Shown piece after piece: positions 1 through 8,896 of a stretch of DNA of 64,000 nt. The notes under the pieces are model-generated. The model ran no database searches. It was not told the DNA's origin and saw only the letters and a program-made list of their open reading frames with translations. The position numbers and the translations under genes were made by a program. The DNA comes from Candidatus Zipacnadia bacterium (GTDB taxonomy: Bacteria > Armatimonadota > Zipacnadia > Zipacnadales > UBA5352): NCBI GenBank assembly GCA_029821735.1, contig JALGSU010000012.1, forward strand, positions 248,001 to 312,000, read 5' to 3'. Numbering within the stretch: the first letter of the stretch is position 1; every line of letters starts with the position of its first letter.

Positions 1-1
1 C

Positions 2-220
2 TATCTGCGCAGCGCGCTGCTGACCGAAAACGGGAGCACGCGCGTGGAGAAAGTCATCACAGACGTCGCCGGCTTTGCCGGTGGCTTCAAGCCGAATGAC
101 TACTGGACTGATGGCGATGGCGCGGGGGTGCTCAGCGAATTCCGTGCCGCGGGTGGCACTGTCGAGACGGCTGGTGTCGCGGGAGCAGGGAAGACACCGT
201 CGGAGGAACTCATCAACTGA
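2..220 (+). CDS. C-terminal fragment of an unidentified protein
   Basis: An open frame enters from the left edge and stops at TGA 218-220, giving the last 72 residues of a protein. The fragment contains a Gly/Phe-rich stretch (AGFAGGFKPNDYWTDGDGAG) and ends PSEELIN. I do not recognise the family. It lies 38 bases upstream of a sugar isomerase on the same strand, so it may be the preceding member of the same operon. That it is coding is inferred from the open frame and its composition. Confidence 0.5.
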   Translation, partial: YLRSALLTENGSTRVEKVITDVAGFAGGFKPNDYWTDGDGAGVLSEFRAAGGTVETAGVAGAGKTPSEELIN

Positions 221-258
221 GACGAACGGCACAGCAGCGACTGCGAAGGAGCGATGGC

Positions 259-1104
259 ATGAAGATCGCGTATGGGACCTATGCACTGCCGACGATGAGC
301 TACGAAGAGGCCATCCCCATGCTTGACGAGATCGGCTACGATGGGGTGGAACTGTGCATCAGCGAGAAGCACAAGGGTGCGATCATCCTCGAGCTGGGTG
401 CCGGACGCAGGGCCACCGTGAAGGGGATGTTGCAGGAGCATGGGCTGGGCGTGCCGGCGATCTTCGCGCTGGGCGGACTCTATGCGGCGGACGATGAGGC
501 GCACCAGAAGAGCCTGGACCATGTGAGCCAGTGCGCGGAACTGGGTCGAGACCTGGGCATGCCCGGCACGCCGGTGGTGGCGGTCGGTTTCGGCGGCAAG
601 AAAGACCAGTGGGATGAGATCAAGGGCTCGATGGTCGAGCAGCTTTGCGCCTACGCCGAGCGGGCCGATGCGGAGGACTTCATCGTCGCGGGCGAAGCGC
701 ATTTCGGGGCGGCAGTGTTCAACTCTGAGCGCATCACTTGGCTGCTGGATCAAGTGAACCACTCGCGAGTTCGCCTGCACTTCGACATCGTGCACCTGTT
801 CCTGGCGGGCGAGGGAATCACTGACGCCGTCAACACGCTGGTCCCGTACACCGGGCACACGCACATCACCGACGCCAATCGGCATGATGACGGGAGCTTC
901 GCTCTGTGTCTGCTGGGCGATGGCGAACTGGACGCGACCGAGTACATGCGGGCGATGGCGGCGGCGGGGTGGGAGGACTTCATCACACTCGAAGTCAGCA
1001 CGATGGTCTGGGGCAAAGAGGACTATGACCCCGAAGCCGCCGCACGCAAATCATACGACGCGCTGAGCGGCGCATTCGAGGCGGCCGGAGTTGAGCGGAC
1101 CTAG
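259..1104 (+). CDS. Sugar phosphate isomerase/epimerase (xylose isomerase-like TIM barrel)
   Basis: 281 residues, the usual length for the AP endonuclease 2/xylose isomerase-like TIM barrel family, which isomerises or epimerises sugars using a divalent metal. The expected ligands are visible: E146 in VAGEAHFG, D176 and H179 in FDIVH, H202 and D205 in HITD, and E245 in LEVS. The start ATG follows a GAAGGAG ribosome site. No signal peptide, so cytoplasmic. It begins a run of same-strand genes (DJ-1 protein, oxidoreductase, UroD-like protein), which suggests a role in catabolism of an unusual sugar or polyol. The exact substrate cannot be read from sequence. Confidence 0.85.
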   Translation: MKIAYGTYALPTMSYEEAIPMLDEIGYDGVELCISEKHKGAIILELGAGRRATVKGMLQEHGLGVPAIFALGGLYAADDEAHQKSLDHVSQCAELGRDLGMPGTPVVAVGFGGKKDQWDEIKGSMVEQLCAYAERADAEDFIVAGEAHFGAAVFNSERITWLLDQVNHSRVRLHFDIVHLFLAGEGITDAVNTLVPYTGHTHITDANRHDDGSFALCLLGDGELDATEYMRAMAAAGWEDFITLEVSTMVWGKEDYDPEAAARKSYDALSGAFEAAGVERT

Positions 1105-1140
1105 GATGACGGTACGCGTGAGCGACAAAGGAGGGCCATG

Positions 1141-1704
1141 ATGGACAAGGTGTTGCTCGTGATCGGCGACGCGGCAGAAGTGACCGACACGCTCTACCCA
1201 TACTACCGCATCGCGGAGGACGGCTACGAAGTGCTGGTCGCTGCGCCCGAGAAACGGATGTATCACCTGGTGCAGCATGACGTGCACCCGGACTGGGACA
1301 TCACGATCGAGTCAAAAGGCTACAACTTCGCCTCCGATATCGCGTTCGCTGACATCAATGAGGAGGAGTACATAGGACTGGTGCTCTCTGGCGGACGCGC
1401 GCCGGAGTACATCCGCTACGACGAGGACCTGATGCGGATCACCAGGCACTTCGGCGAGACTGGCAAGCCGATCGCGGTGGTCTGCCACGGTATCGAGATC
1501 GTGGCCAGGGCCGGCGTGATTGAGGGCAAGAAGGTCACCTGCGTGCAGAAGTGCCAGTATGACGCGGAAGTGTGCGGCGCGACGTGGATTGACGCACCCG
1601 TGGTCGTGGACGGGAACATCATCTCGGCACGGACCTTCCACGACAACACCGAGTGGATGCGCGAGTATATGAAGGCGCTCAACGCTGCACGCGACGCGAG
1701 ATAG
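1141..1704 (+). CDS. DJ-1/PfpI family protein
   Basis: About 187 residues with the class I glutamine amidotransferase-like fold of DJ-1/PfpI proteins. Diagnostic features are the LVLSGGRAPEYIR segment near residue 85 and the nucleophile elbow VVCHG with the reactive Cys near residue 115 followed by His. Members act as proteases, glyoxalases/deglycases or chaperones, and which applies here cannot be told. Two adjacent ATGs (1138 and 1141) follow GGAGGG; the second has the better spacing and is used here. It sits between the isomerase and the oxidoreductase on the same strand, so co-transcription is likely. Confidence 0.85.
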   Translation: MDKVLLVIGDAAEVTDTLYPYYRIAEDGYEVLVAAPEKRMYHLVQHDVHPDWDITIESKGYNFASDIAFADINEEEYIGLVLSGGRAPEYIRYDEDLMRITRHFGETGKPIAVVCHGIEIVARAGVIEGKKVTCVQKCQYDAEVCGATWIDAPVVVDGNIISARTFHDNTEWMREYMKALNAARDAR

Positions 1705-1715
1705 GAGGCATGGCG

Positions 1716-2924
1716 ATGGAACCTGTGAATCTGCTTGTGATTGGTTGCGGCATGATGGGCGCGAGGCATGTGCGGGGCCTCGGTGAGCTGGAGGCGGCAG
1801 CGCCGGGCACCGTGCGGCTGGCCGGAGTCTGCGATCTGCGGGAGTCGCTCGCGCAGGCGGTCGCTGACGAGGCCGAGGAATTGCTGGGCGAGCGTCCGGG
1901 CGTGTTCACCAGCCTCGAGGACGCGTTCGCCAGAGCACCGGAGATCGAGGCGGCGGACGTGGTGACCGAGCCGCGCTCCCATGACCACATTGCCATCGGC
2001 CTGATGGAGGCCGGGCTGCATGTGATCTGCGAGAAGCCGCTGTCGTTGACCGTGGCGCGCGGAATGGAAATGATCGATGCTGCGGAGCGGACCGGACGAG
2101 TCCTGGCGACCGCTGAGAACAATCGCTATGACCCGATGAACCGGCTGGCGCAGGCGTGCATAGGCGGAGGCCTGTTGGGCACGCCGAACTTCGCGCTGCA
2201 GGTGCTGCTGAATCCGGCCGACCGGATCATCGCGACCGCGTGGCGACATCAGCGGGCCATGGGTGGCGTGCTGATGGACGTCGGGATTCACCAGGCCTAC
2301 ATGCTCGAATACATGCTCGGGCCGATCGAGAGTGTATCGGCGCAGGCGCAACTGGCGCAGGAACACCGGTCGGGCGCCGGGTACGACGGGGAGCAGGTGG
2401 ACGTAGACGTGGATGTGGAGGATTGTTTCACCGCGACGCTGCAGTTCGCGAGTGGTGTGCAGGGGCACTGGACCGTGCATTTCGCCAGCCCCGGCGAGAC
2501 CATGAACAGGCGGCTGGTGGTGGGCAGCGAGGGCACCGCGGATCTGCCCGGCGACCGCTCGGGCCAGCCGGTGAAGGTGCGGCGTGGCGCAGAGACGCTC
2601 GAGGGCGCGGCGTTGCTCCGGGCGCTACCCGATTGGCATCTCAATGAGATTGAGACGCGGCTGTTCGGCGAGCGGCCGACCAGCTACTCGCTGCAGTCGG
2701 TGGAGACCGACCGGAAGCTGATCGCGGCGGAGATGCATGGTTTTGTGCAGGCCATCCGCAGCGGTTCGGAACCAGAGGCGGATGGGGCGACGGGCCTGCG
2801 GTCAGTGGCGGTTACCAGTGCCGTGCTGGAGTCGGCGACAGCCGGTCGGCCAGTGACGGTTGACGAGGTGCTCAAGGGCGGTCTGCACGCCTGGCAGGAT
2901 ACGGTGGAGGCGGCAACCCAATAG
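1716..2924 (+). CDS. Gfo/Idh/MocA family oxidoreductase
   Basis: 402 residues. The N-terminal Rossmann fold carries the dinucleotide motif IGCGMMGARH (residues 9-18) and the family EKP motif at 106-108 (HVICEKPLS), followed by the C-terminal substrate-binding alpha/beta domain. Such enzymes oxidise or reduce sugars and cyclitols with NAD(P). The frame is open upstream into the previous gene, but GGAGG at 1704-1708 places the start at ATG 1716 (an in-frame ATG at 1710 is only one base from the site). The preceding stop overlaps this ribosome site, indicating tight operon coupling with the DJ-1 gene. Confidence 0.9.
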   Translation: MEPVNLLVIGCGMMGARHVRGLGELEAAAPGTVRLAGVCDLRESLAQAVADEAEELLGERPGVFTSLEDAFARAPEIEAADVVTEPRSHDHIAIGLMEAGLHVICEKPLSLTVARGMEMIDAAERTGRVLATAENNRYDPMNRLAQACIGGGLLGTPNFALQVLLNPADRIIATAWRHQRAMGGVLMDVGIHQAYMLEYMLGPIESVSAQAQLAQEHRSGAGYDGEQVDVDVDVEDCFTATLQFASGVQGHWTVHFASPGETMNRRLVVGSEGTADLPGDRSGQPVKVRRGAETLEGAALLRALPDWHLNEIETRLFGERPTSYSLQSVETDRKLIAAEMHGFVQAIRSGSEPEADGATGLRSVAVTSAVLESATAGRPVTVDEVLKGGLHAWQDTVEAATQ

Positions 2925-2969
2925 GGGCGCGGGCAACGGCGGGACAAAGTACCCGGAGGAGGATGACAG

Positions 2970-4112
2970 ATGCCCCGAACCGAGATGACCGGGCGCGAGC
3001 GACTACTGACCGCGATGGCGCATGAGGAGCCGGACCGCGTGCCGATATCACCGCGCGTAGGGGCGTGGATGGTAGCCGAGTACGGTGCGGGGGGGCTGGC
3101 CAGGGAGCTTGAGGTCCTGCCGGATATGGACTTCATGTCCGTCACCGGCGATGGGCAGCCGAACTACATCTACAGCTACCCGGCCGAGTACGCTCTGCCC
3201 GAGGTGAGCGTCGAGCAGAGCTGGCGCGATGCGGGCGACTGCCGGATTGTGGAACGGACCTTCCGCACACCAGCGGGCGAGATCGGCGACATCACGCGCG
3301 TGCCTCCGAGCGGGCGCGAGTATGGCGTGTCGCCCAACCCGGTGAAGATCGAGCATCTGGTCAAGAACGTCGAGGACTTGGGCGCGCTACGGTACGTCCT
3401 ACCCGAGATCGGAACGAACTTCGACTTCTACCACGCCGCGGACGAGCAGATTGGGGAGCGGGGCGTCGCGATGGCGTGCGTTCGCAGCGCGCTGGATCAC
3501 CAGGCTGGCGATGCGCGTGGCATGGAGAACCTGATGATTGACTACTACACCGACCGGGCGCTATTCGACGGTGTGATGGGGATCTTCCACGAGCGCACCA
3601 TGGCGATCACCAAAGCCGCGCTCGAGGCGGGGGTGGGAGCGATCTTCGGGAGCTGGTACTATAACTCGCTCTCCTCGGGCTGGTCTCCGGGGATCTTCCA
3701 AGAAATCTTCGTGCCGCAGATACGCGAGCATGTGGAGTTGACCCATAGCTACGGGGCCTGGTATGACTACTACGATGACGGTGTGCTGTCAGCCTCGATG
3801 GACATGATCGTGAGCACTGGCATCGATGTGCTCGAGACATGCACCCCGCCACCGGTGGGAGACTTCGACCTCGCCGAGGCCAAGCGGGCCGTAGGCGAGC
3901 AGGTGACTCTCAAGGGCTACGTCGACCTGCTGTACGTCATAAAGCACGGTACGCCTGAGCTTGTGGAGAGCACGGTGCGAGACGCGATGGAGATCGCGAA
4001 GCCGGGCGGGGGCTTCATCATCGGCTCTTCGGACAGCTTCCGGGAGGGCACTCCGCCCGAGAACTTGGCGACTTACTGGCGAGCGTGCAAGGAATACGGG
4101 AAGTACGAGTGA
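2970..4112 (+). CDS. Uroporphyrinogen decarboxylase (UroD)-like protein
   Basis: 380 residues starting with the family signature MTGRERLLTAMAHEEPDRVP and ending EYGKYE. In such genomes this family is usually not haem synthesis but a corrinoid methyltransferase-like group used in catabolism. The position where zinc-binding members have HxC reads WYDYYDDG here, so the zinc site appears absent. Strong ribosome site GGAGGAGG before the ATG. It closes the isomerase/DJ-1/oxidoreductase run, and a strong hairpin follows. Substrate unknown. Confidence 0.8.
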   Translation: MPRTEMTGRERLLTAMAHEEPDRVPISPRVGAWMVAEYGAGGLARELEVLPDMDFMSVTGDGQPNYIYSYPAEYALPEVSVEQSWRDAGDCRIVERTFRTPAGEIGDITRVPPSGREYGVSPNPVKIEHLVKNVEDLGALRYVLPEIGTNFDFYHAADEQIGERGVAMACVRSALDHQAGDARGMENLMIDYYTDRALFDGVMGIFHERTMAITKAALEAGVGAIFGSWYYNSLSSGWSPGIFQEIFVPQIREHVELTHSYGAWYDYYDDGVLSASMDMIVSTGIDVLETCTPPPVGDFDLAEAKRAVGEQVTLKGYVDLLYVIKHGTPELVESTVRDAMEIAKPGGGFIIGSSDSFREGTPPENLATYWRACKEYGKYE

Positions 4113-4130
4113 GACCGGCGCTTGGAGATA

Positions 4131-4165
4131 CGAAAAAGCGGGCCCGCGCGTTGCGCGGGCCCGCT
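4131..4165 (-). terminator. Rho-independent terminator for the gene at 4187-4831
   Basis: A perfect 13-bp stem (4137-4149 with 4153-4165) with a 3-base loop, rich in G and C. On the minus strand it is followed by five T residues (complement of AAAAA at 4133-4137), the classic intrinsic terminator layout. It lies between converging genes and could also slow transcription from the plus-strand operon. Confidence 0.85.
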
Positions 4166-4186
4166 GCAGTTCTCGACAGGGCGTGT

Positions 4187-4831
4187 CTACTCGAAGCCGC
4201 GGGATAGGGGTGCGTAGCGAGCGATCTCCAGACCGGAGATCGAGAAGGGACCTCGGCCCTGGGTGCTGAGCACCAGGGCGAACTCCGACTCGACCTCGCG
4301 CTTGCCATATATCGTCGCCAGATCGAGGACCATGTACCAGCGATGGGGGCCGTTGCCAAACCGCCGTGGCTGGGTGGGCAGGAGCATGCGGTCCCAGGCG
4401 TTGGGCCCGATCTCCATGAGCAGATGGGCGTAGTGCGCCGACCAGTCCTGGCAGTCAGCCCTGATGCGCAGGCCGATGGGCTGGTCGGGATCGATGGCCT
4501 CGCACAGCAGCGTCAAGCCCTGCCTGGCGCCACCGGAGGTATCAAGGTTGGTGACTGACTGCGCGTAGCTCCCGCGGTGGGGCATCATCAGCCCGAACAT
4601 CCCCAGCTCGGAGTCGCAGGGCAACTTGATCGCGTTGATGCGGACGTTGCCGATCTCCATCGGCAGGAGGGCGGGTGCGCTGACCATGGCGGCGCCGTAG
4701 CCCTCGAAGACGCGCATCTCATCGTCGAGAAAGTCGACCGTGCAGCCGCGGATGCCGTCAGCAACTACAGTCGGTGCGGCAAATATAACGATCAGAGCGG
4801 CCAGTACCAACACCTTGTGCGTGCTCTTCAT
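4187..4831 (-). CDS. Secreted protein of unknown function
   Basis: 214 residues from the ATG at 4831, chosen because GGAGGTG precedes it at good spacing and it gives a clean signal peptide (MKSTHKVLVLAALIVIFAAP, then a small-residue cleavage region TVVADG). The mature part is mixed alpha/beta with several Trp and Cys residues and no motif I recognise. It resembles the beta-rich carbohydrate-binding or discoidin-like domains common in secreted proteins of these genomes, but that is a guess. It is a single-gene unit with its own terminator at 4131-4165. Confidence 0.65.
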   Translation of the reverse strand: MKSTHKVLVLAALIVIFAAPTVVADGIRGCTVDFLDDEMRVFEGYGAAMVSAPALLPMEIGNVRINAIKLPCDSELGMFGLMMPHRGSYAQSVTNLDTSGGARQGLTLLCEAIDPDQPIGLRIRADCQDWSAHYAHLLMEIGPNAWDRMLLPTQPRRFGNGPHRWYMVLDLATIYGKREVESEFALVLSTQGRGPFSISGLEIARYAPLSRGFE

Positions 4832-5048
4832 GATGGACACCTCCGAAAGTCTCGTCCCGCGCTGCAATGTTGAGCGCGAAGATCGGGACGCTGCCGAGCG
4901 TGTTCCCCGCGTCTATGAAAGAAGGTTCGCCCGCAGGTAGCGTTGTTCCTGCCCCCCCCGTCAAGAAGGGTTGTGGCGCGAAGTGCGGAATAGCCGATGC
5001 GAGTGGGGGCGATCCGCAACGGCAGGCATGATCAGGGAGGCAAGCGAT

Positions 5049-6281
5049 ATGGGTGTTCTGGCAATCAATGGCGGGAATCCGGTGCGCACTGACGGGTGGC
5101 CAAGCTGGCCACCAAACGACCCCGGGTTTCTCGCAAACTTGACCGAAGTCATCGAGAGCGGGCTGTGGGGGACGGGCGGCGTATGGACGGACAGAGCTGC
5201 CGAGATGATGGCCGAGCATCACGGCTCAGAGTATGCCGTGGCGCTGGCGAACGGCACGACGGCACTGGAGATGGCGCTGCGCGCGCTGGGTGTGAGCGTG
5301 GGCGACGAGGTCATCGTGCCCCCGTACACGTTCGTGGCGACGGCCACTTCAGTGGTGGCCAGTGGCGCGGTGCCGGTTTTTGTGGACATCGACGCTGATA
5401 CCTTCAACATCGACCCGAGCAAGATCGAGGAGGTCATCACCGAGCGCACCAGCGCGATCATCGCCGTGCACATTGGCGGCTCGCCAGCGGACATGGACGC
5501 AATCATGGCGATCGCGAAGAAGCACGGTCTGGCCGTAATCGAGGATTGCGCGCAGGCGCATGGGGCGATCTACAAGGGCAAGAAGGTCGGCGCGATCGGT
5601 GACGCGGGCGCGTTCTCCTTCCAGTCATCCAAAAACGTGACTTCGGGCGAGGGCGGGATGGTGCTGACGAACTCGCGCGAGGTCTACCAGAAGACGTGGT
5701 CGATGGTGAACGTCGGGCGAGTGCAGGACGGCGAATGGTATGACCATCGAGTGATGGGGTGGAACTACCGGCTGACACAGTTCCAGGCCGCGCTGATCTG
5801 CCGAGGCATGGAACTGCTGCCCGAGCTGTTCGAGATGCGGGCGCGCAACGGTGACATTCTGCGCGAGCGCCTCGTCGACGTCGACGGCATCGAGCTGCAG
5901 AAGCTGACCGCCAAGGGGAATGTCTCGGCGTTCCACCTGTACATCTTCAGGTATGACCCAGACGCTTTCGGAGGGCTTTCGCGCGATGCGTTCCTCAGCG
6001 CCCTGGGGGCCGAGGGAGTTGGCGCGTCACGCGGCTACAACCCGCTGTATCGCGAGGGCATATTTGCGGATTCGGTGCATCTGGAGCAGTTCCCATTCGC
6101 GCCTCGCTACTACGACGGCCAGGTCGATTACTCGAAGGTCTCGTGCCCGGCATGTGAGCAGCGGTGCGACGCCGGGAGTTTCTGGATGCCGCAGCGAACT
6201 GGCCTCGCGGACGAGCAGGCGATGGTCGACATCGCTGACGCGTGCCTGAAAATCCAGCAGAACGTGGGGGAGCTTCTCTAA
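5049..6281 (+). CDS. DegT/DnrJ/EryC1/StrS family PLP aminotransferase
   Basis: 410 residues from ATG 5049 (GGGAGG eight bases upstream). The fold-type I aminotransferase core is evident: ANGTTALEMALRALG, PPYTFVATATS, EDCAQAHGA, and the Schiff-base lysine K195 in FSFQSSKNVTSGEGG. Members aminate keto-sugars on nucleotide carriers for surface glycans, or make aminocyclitols. The next gene starts three bases after this stop, but that FG-GAP protein does not clarify the substrate. No nucleotide-sugar dehydratase is adjacent, so the amino sugar made is unknown. Confidence 0.88.
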   Translation: MGVLAINGGNPVRTDGWPSWPPNDPGFLANLTEVIESGLWGTGGVWTDRAAEMMAEHHGSEYAVALANGTTALEMALRALGVSVGDEVIVPPYTFVATATSVVASGAVPVFVDIDADTFNIDPSKIEEVITERTSAIIAVHIGGSPADMDAIMAIAKKHGLAVIEDCAQAHGAIYKGKKVGAIGDAGAFSFQSSKNVTSGEGGMVLTNSREVYQKTWSMVNVGRVQDGEWYDHRVMGWNYRLTQFQAALICRGMELLPELFEMRARNGDILRERLVDVDGIELQKLTAKGNVSAFHLYIFRYDPDAFGGLSRDAFLSALGAEGVGASRGYNPLYREGIFADSVHLEQFPFAPRYYDGQVDYSKVSCPACEQRCDAGSFWMPQRTGLADEQAMVDIADACLKIQQNVGELL

Positions 6282-6284
6282 GCG

Positions 6285-8132
6285 GTGCGGATGACGCGCG
6301 TGCTGACGATCGTTGCAGCCCTCGCGGCTGCCGTGTGCCAGCCGGTCGACGCCCAGCAGATGATGCGTATGCTGGAGCGTGGGCCGGTCGGCTATTTGCA
6401 CGGCCAGACACTCGTGCAGCAGACCGGTAATCTGACCGTGGGCGACTTCGCGCACCCGGCGGTTGCGGACTGGAATGGCGATGGTCGTCCCGATCTCATC
6501 GTGGGCTCGGGGTATGGTGACCTGCTGCTCTTCGCGGCGGGTGAGGAAGAGCTCTTCGGGCCAGCTCAGTCGCTTATTCCGGAGGGCGACGTCAGGCTGG
6601 ACGCCGCACCCGAGCGACGGCAGGTGTCGCCGTGGGTTGGCGACCTGGATGGCGACGGGGAGCTGGACCTGCTACTCGGACTTGGCGATAGTGTCTATCG
6701 CTACCGGGTTGTCGGTGGGGCGCCGTCGGAGGGCGTGGCGGTGCTGGGTGAGACCGGTCTGCCCAAACTGCCGGGGCCCGTGGCTCCATGCGCGATGGAC
6801 TGCAACGGCGACGGGACGCTCGACCTGGTGATGACTGATGGGCGGGGCAATGTGTGCTGGCTGCCAATGGGTGAGGGGTATGGCTGCCAGGCGCTGACCG
6901 CTGCCGGAGCGCCGATCACGGCAACGCCGCCGGCTCGGCCATGCGCGTGCGACTGGGATGGCGACGGGACGGATGATCTGCTGGTCGGCGACGGCGACGG
7001 GCAGGTCACGTTGTATCGGGGAAGCGCGGTCGGTCTGAGCGCAGGCGAGGCGCTTGGCGGCAGCGACGTGCGCTGGCTGCCGGGCGGGATTGCGGTGCGG
7101 GCGGCTGCGCCGTGGGCGACTGACCGGGACGGCGACGGGGACGTGGACCTGCTGATCGGCTGCAGGCGTGGGTTCGTGGCGCTGGTGGAGCGGCTGGCGC
7201 CGGCGCGGCTGCAGGTGGCTGGCCATCTGCAGCAGAGCAATGCGCCAGTCGATGCCGGCCGGTGCGCGGTGGCTGCGCCCGGCGATTGGGACGGCGACGG
7301 CGACGTGGACTTGGTGGTCGGTGGCGAGGACGGTTTCGTGACCTTGTTCGAGCGTCTGCCGGGCGCGGGGATTGTGCTGGCCCGGGGGCGTCGCATCGCC
7401 GACGCGGGAGGGTTGGTGCGGGCCGAGGCAGGCGACGATGAGTATCTGCGCTACGCGGCGCCGGCGCTGGCTGACTGGGACGCGGACGGGGACCTCGACG
7501 TATTGGTGGGGTGCGGCTCCGGGGCGGTGCTGGTGTGGGAGAACGATTCGGGGCTGCGGGCCGCCGGTCCGGTGCAGGTGAGTGGGCGGCGGCTGACCGT
7601 GGGCGGGATCGCCATGCCCGCGCCTCATGACGCGAACGGCGACGGTGACATGGACTTGTACGTGGGGGCGCGCGCTCTGCCGGGCCGGGAGTTCGGGATG
7701 GGGGAGATGCAGCCGCCGCGGCTGGCTCCCGCCTGCGCTTACTTCGAGAACATCGCCAACGCAGCCGGGCAGCCGCTTTTCGCCAAAGGCGTGCCCGTCG
7801 CGATGAGTCTGGTGAGCGGCGGCGATTCGCTGCGGCGAGACGCAGATTTCCTGGCGCCCTACGCGACTTGGCCGGGGCAGTGGCGCGGACCCGGATCGGA
7901 CGATTTCGTCACGGCTACCGGCTACGGGACCTTCGCCTTCACGAACAGCTCGCGACGGGGTGCCTACGCGCGACTGGAGCTTGCGTGCCTCGGGCGATCA
8001 TTGCCCTCGCCGCTGCTGCCGCCACTGTACTGGGCGCGACCAGTGCAGATGGGCCCGGGCGGCGGGCTGATGGCCGCCGACGAGGCCTACGGCTTCGTGT
8101 GCTACTACCCCCGCGAGTTATTCCCCCGATGA
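6285..8132 (+). CDS. Secreted FG-GAP/VCBS repeat protein
   Basis: 615 residues from a GTG at 6285 (ATG 6291 is an alternative). A signal peptide is clear: MTRVLTIVAALAAAVCQPVDA. The rest is a predicted beta-propeller-like array with at least eight calcium-binding repeats of the form DxDGDGxxDLLVG (for example DWNGDGRPDLIVG, DLDGDGELDLLLG, DWDGDGDVDLVVG). Such proteins are extracellular and often bind glycans or proteins; no catalytic domain is seen. Its stop overlaps the pgeF start (ATGA), so the two are translationally coupled although functionally unrelated. Confidence 0.85.
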   Translation: MRMTRVLTIVAALAAAVCQPVDAQQMMRMLERGPVGYLHGQTLVQQTGNLTVGDFAHPAVADWNGDGRPDLIVGSGYGDLLLFAAGEEELFGPAQSLIPEGDVRLDAAPERRQVSPWVGDLDGDGELDLLLGLGDSVYRYRVVGGAPSEGVAVLGETGLPKLPGPVAPCAMDCNGDGTLDLVMTDGRGNVCWLPMGEGYGCQALTAAGAPITATPPARPCACDWDGDGTDDLLVGDGDGQVTLYRGSAVGLSAGEALGGSDVRWLPGGIAVRAAAPWATDRDGDGDVDLLIGCRRGFVALVERLAPARLQVAGHLQQSNAPVDAGRCAVAAPGDWDGDGDVDLVVGGEDGFVTLFERLPGAGIVLARGRRIADAGGLVRAEAGDDEYLRYAAPALADWDADGDLDVLVGCGSGAVLVWENDSGLRAAGPVQVSGRRLTVGGIAMPAPHDANGDGDMDLYVGARALPGREFGMGEMQPPRLAPACAYFENIANAAGQPLFAKGVPVAMSLVSGGDSLRRDADFLAPYATWPGQWRGPGSDDFVTATGYGTFAFTNSSRRGAYARLELACLGRSLPSPLLPPLYWARPVQMGPGGGLMAADEAYGFVCYYPRELFPR

Positions 8133-8896
8133 CGAGCACCGCAGGCGCATTTGAGGATGGCATCGACCACTGGGACGGTGTGGTCGGTGGATTTGTGGCG
8201 CGGTGTGAGCGGCCAGTAGGCGGTCGACTTGGGGACTCAGACAGATACCGCGCGGCGCTCTCGCAGATGGGGTTGGCTGACGGGCCGATCGTGGAAGCAC
8301 AGCAGGTGCACGGGGCGGGCGTGACTGTCGTGGACCGCTATCTGGTCGGGGATGCTCCGGAGCCGGTGACGCGGATCGAGGGTGTGGATGGGCTGGTCAC
8401 GGACTTGCCGGACCTCGCGCTGGCGATCTACGTGGCCGACTGTCTGGCGATATTCATGTACCATCGCGCCAGACCGGCCATCGGCATTGCGCATGCGGGC
8501 TGGCGAGGCCTGGCCGATGATATGCCGGGGCAACTGGTGCGCGCGGCGCTGTCGGCTTACGGTGGTGTGCCCGAGGATCTTCAGTTCGCGCTGAGCCCGT
8601 GCATCGAAGCGTGCTGCTTCGAGGTGGGCGAGGAAGTCGCGGCAGTCTTCGAGGAGACGGCGGGTGCGGTGATCCGTGACGGCGAGCGGCCGCATGTTGA
8701 TCTGCGGGTGGTGGCGCGGGCGCGACTGCACGCGGCGGGGGTGCGCGACGCGCAGATCACTGAGATGGCGGGTTGCACGCGCTGCGAGCCGGAGCGGTTC
8801 TCGTCGTACCGATGGGACCCGGAGCGGTGCGGGCGGAATGTAGCGCTGGTGGCGTTGAGCGCGGGTCAGACTCCGTCGTCGGCGATGTCGATGTAG
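8129..8896 (+). CDS. pgeF: Peptidoglycan editing factor PgeF (YfiH/laccase-domain protein)
   Basis: 255 residues. Family metal/active-site residues are present: H61 in QQVHG, C105 in VADCLAIF and H122 in AHAGWRG, with the later SPCIEACCFEVG and ERFSSYRWD segments. Homologues remove wrongly incorporated amino acids from peptidoglycan precursors and have purine nucleoside phosphorylase activity. The start ATG overlaps the previous stop as ATGA. The 3' end overlaps the converging nadB gene by 31 bases, so the last ten or so residues are read antisense to the nadB C-terminus. Confidence 0.88.
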   Translation: MTSTAGAFEDGIDHWDGVVGGFVARCERPVGGRLGDSDRYRAALSQMGLADGPIVEAQQVHGAGVTVVDRYLVGDAPEPVTRIEGVDGLVTDLPDLALAIYVADCLAIFMYHRARPAIGIAHAGWRGLADDMPGQLVRAALSAYGGVPEDLQFALSPCIEACCFEVGEEVAAVFEETAGAVIRDGERPHVDLRVVARARLHAAGVRDAQITEMAGCTRCEPERFSSYRWDPERCGRNVALVALSAGQTPSSAMSM

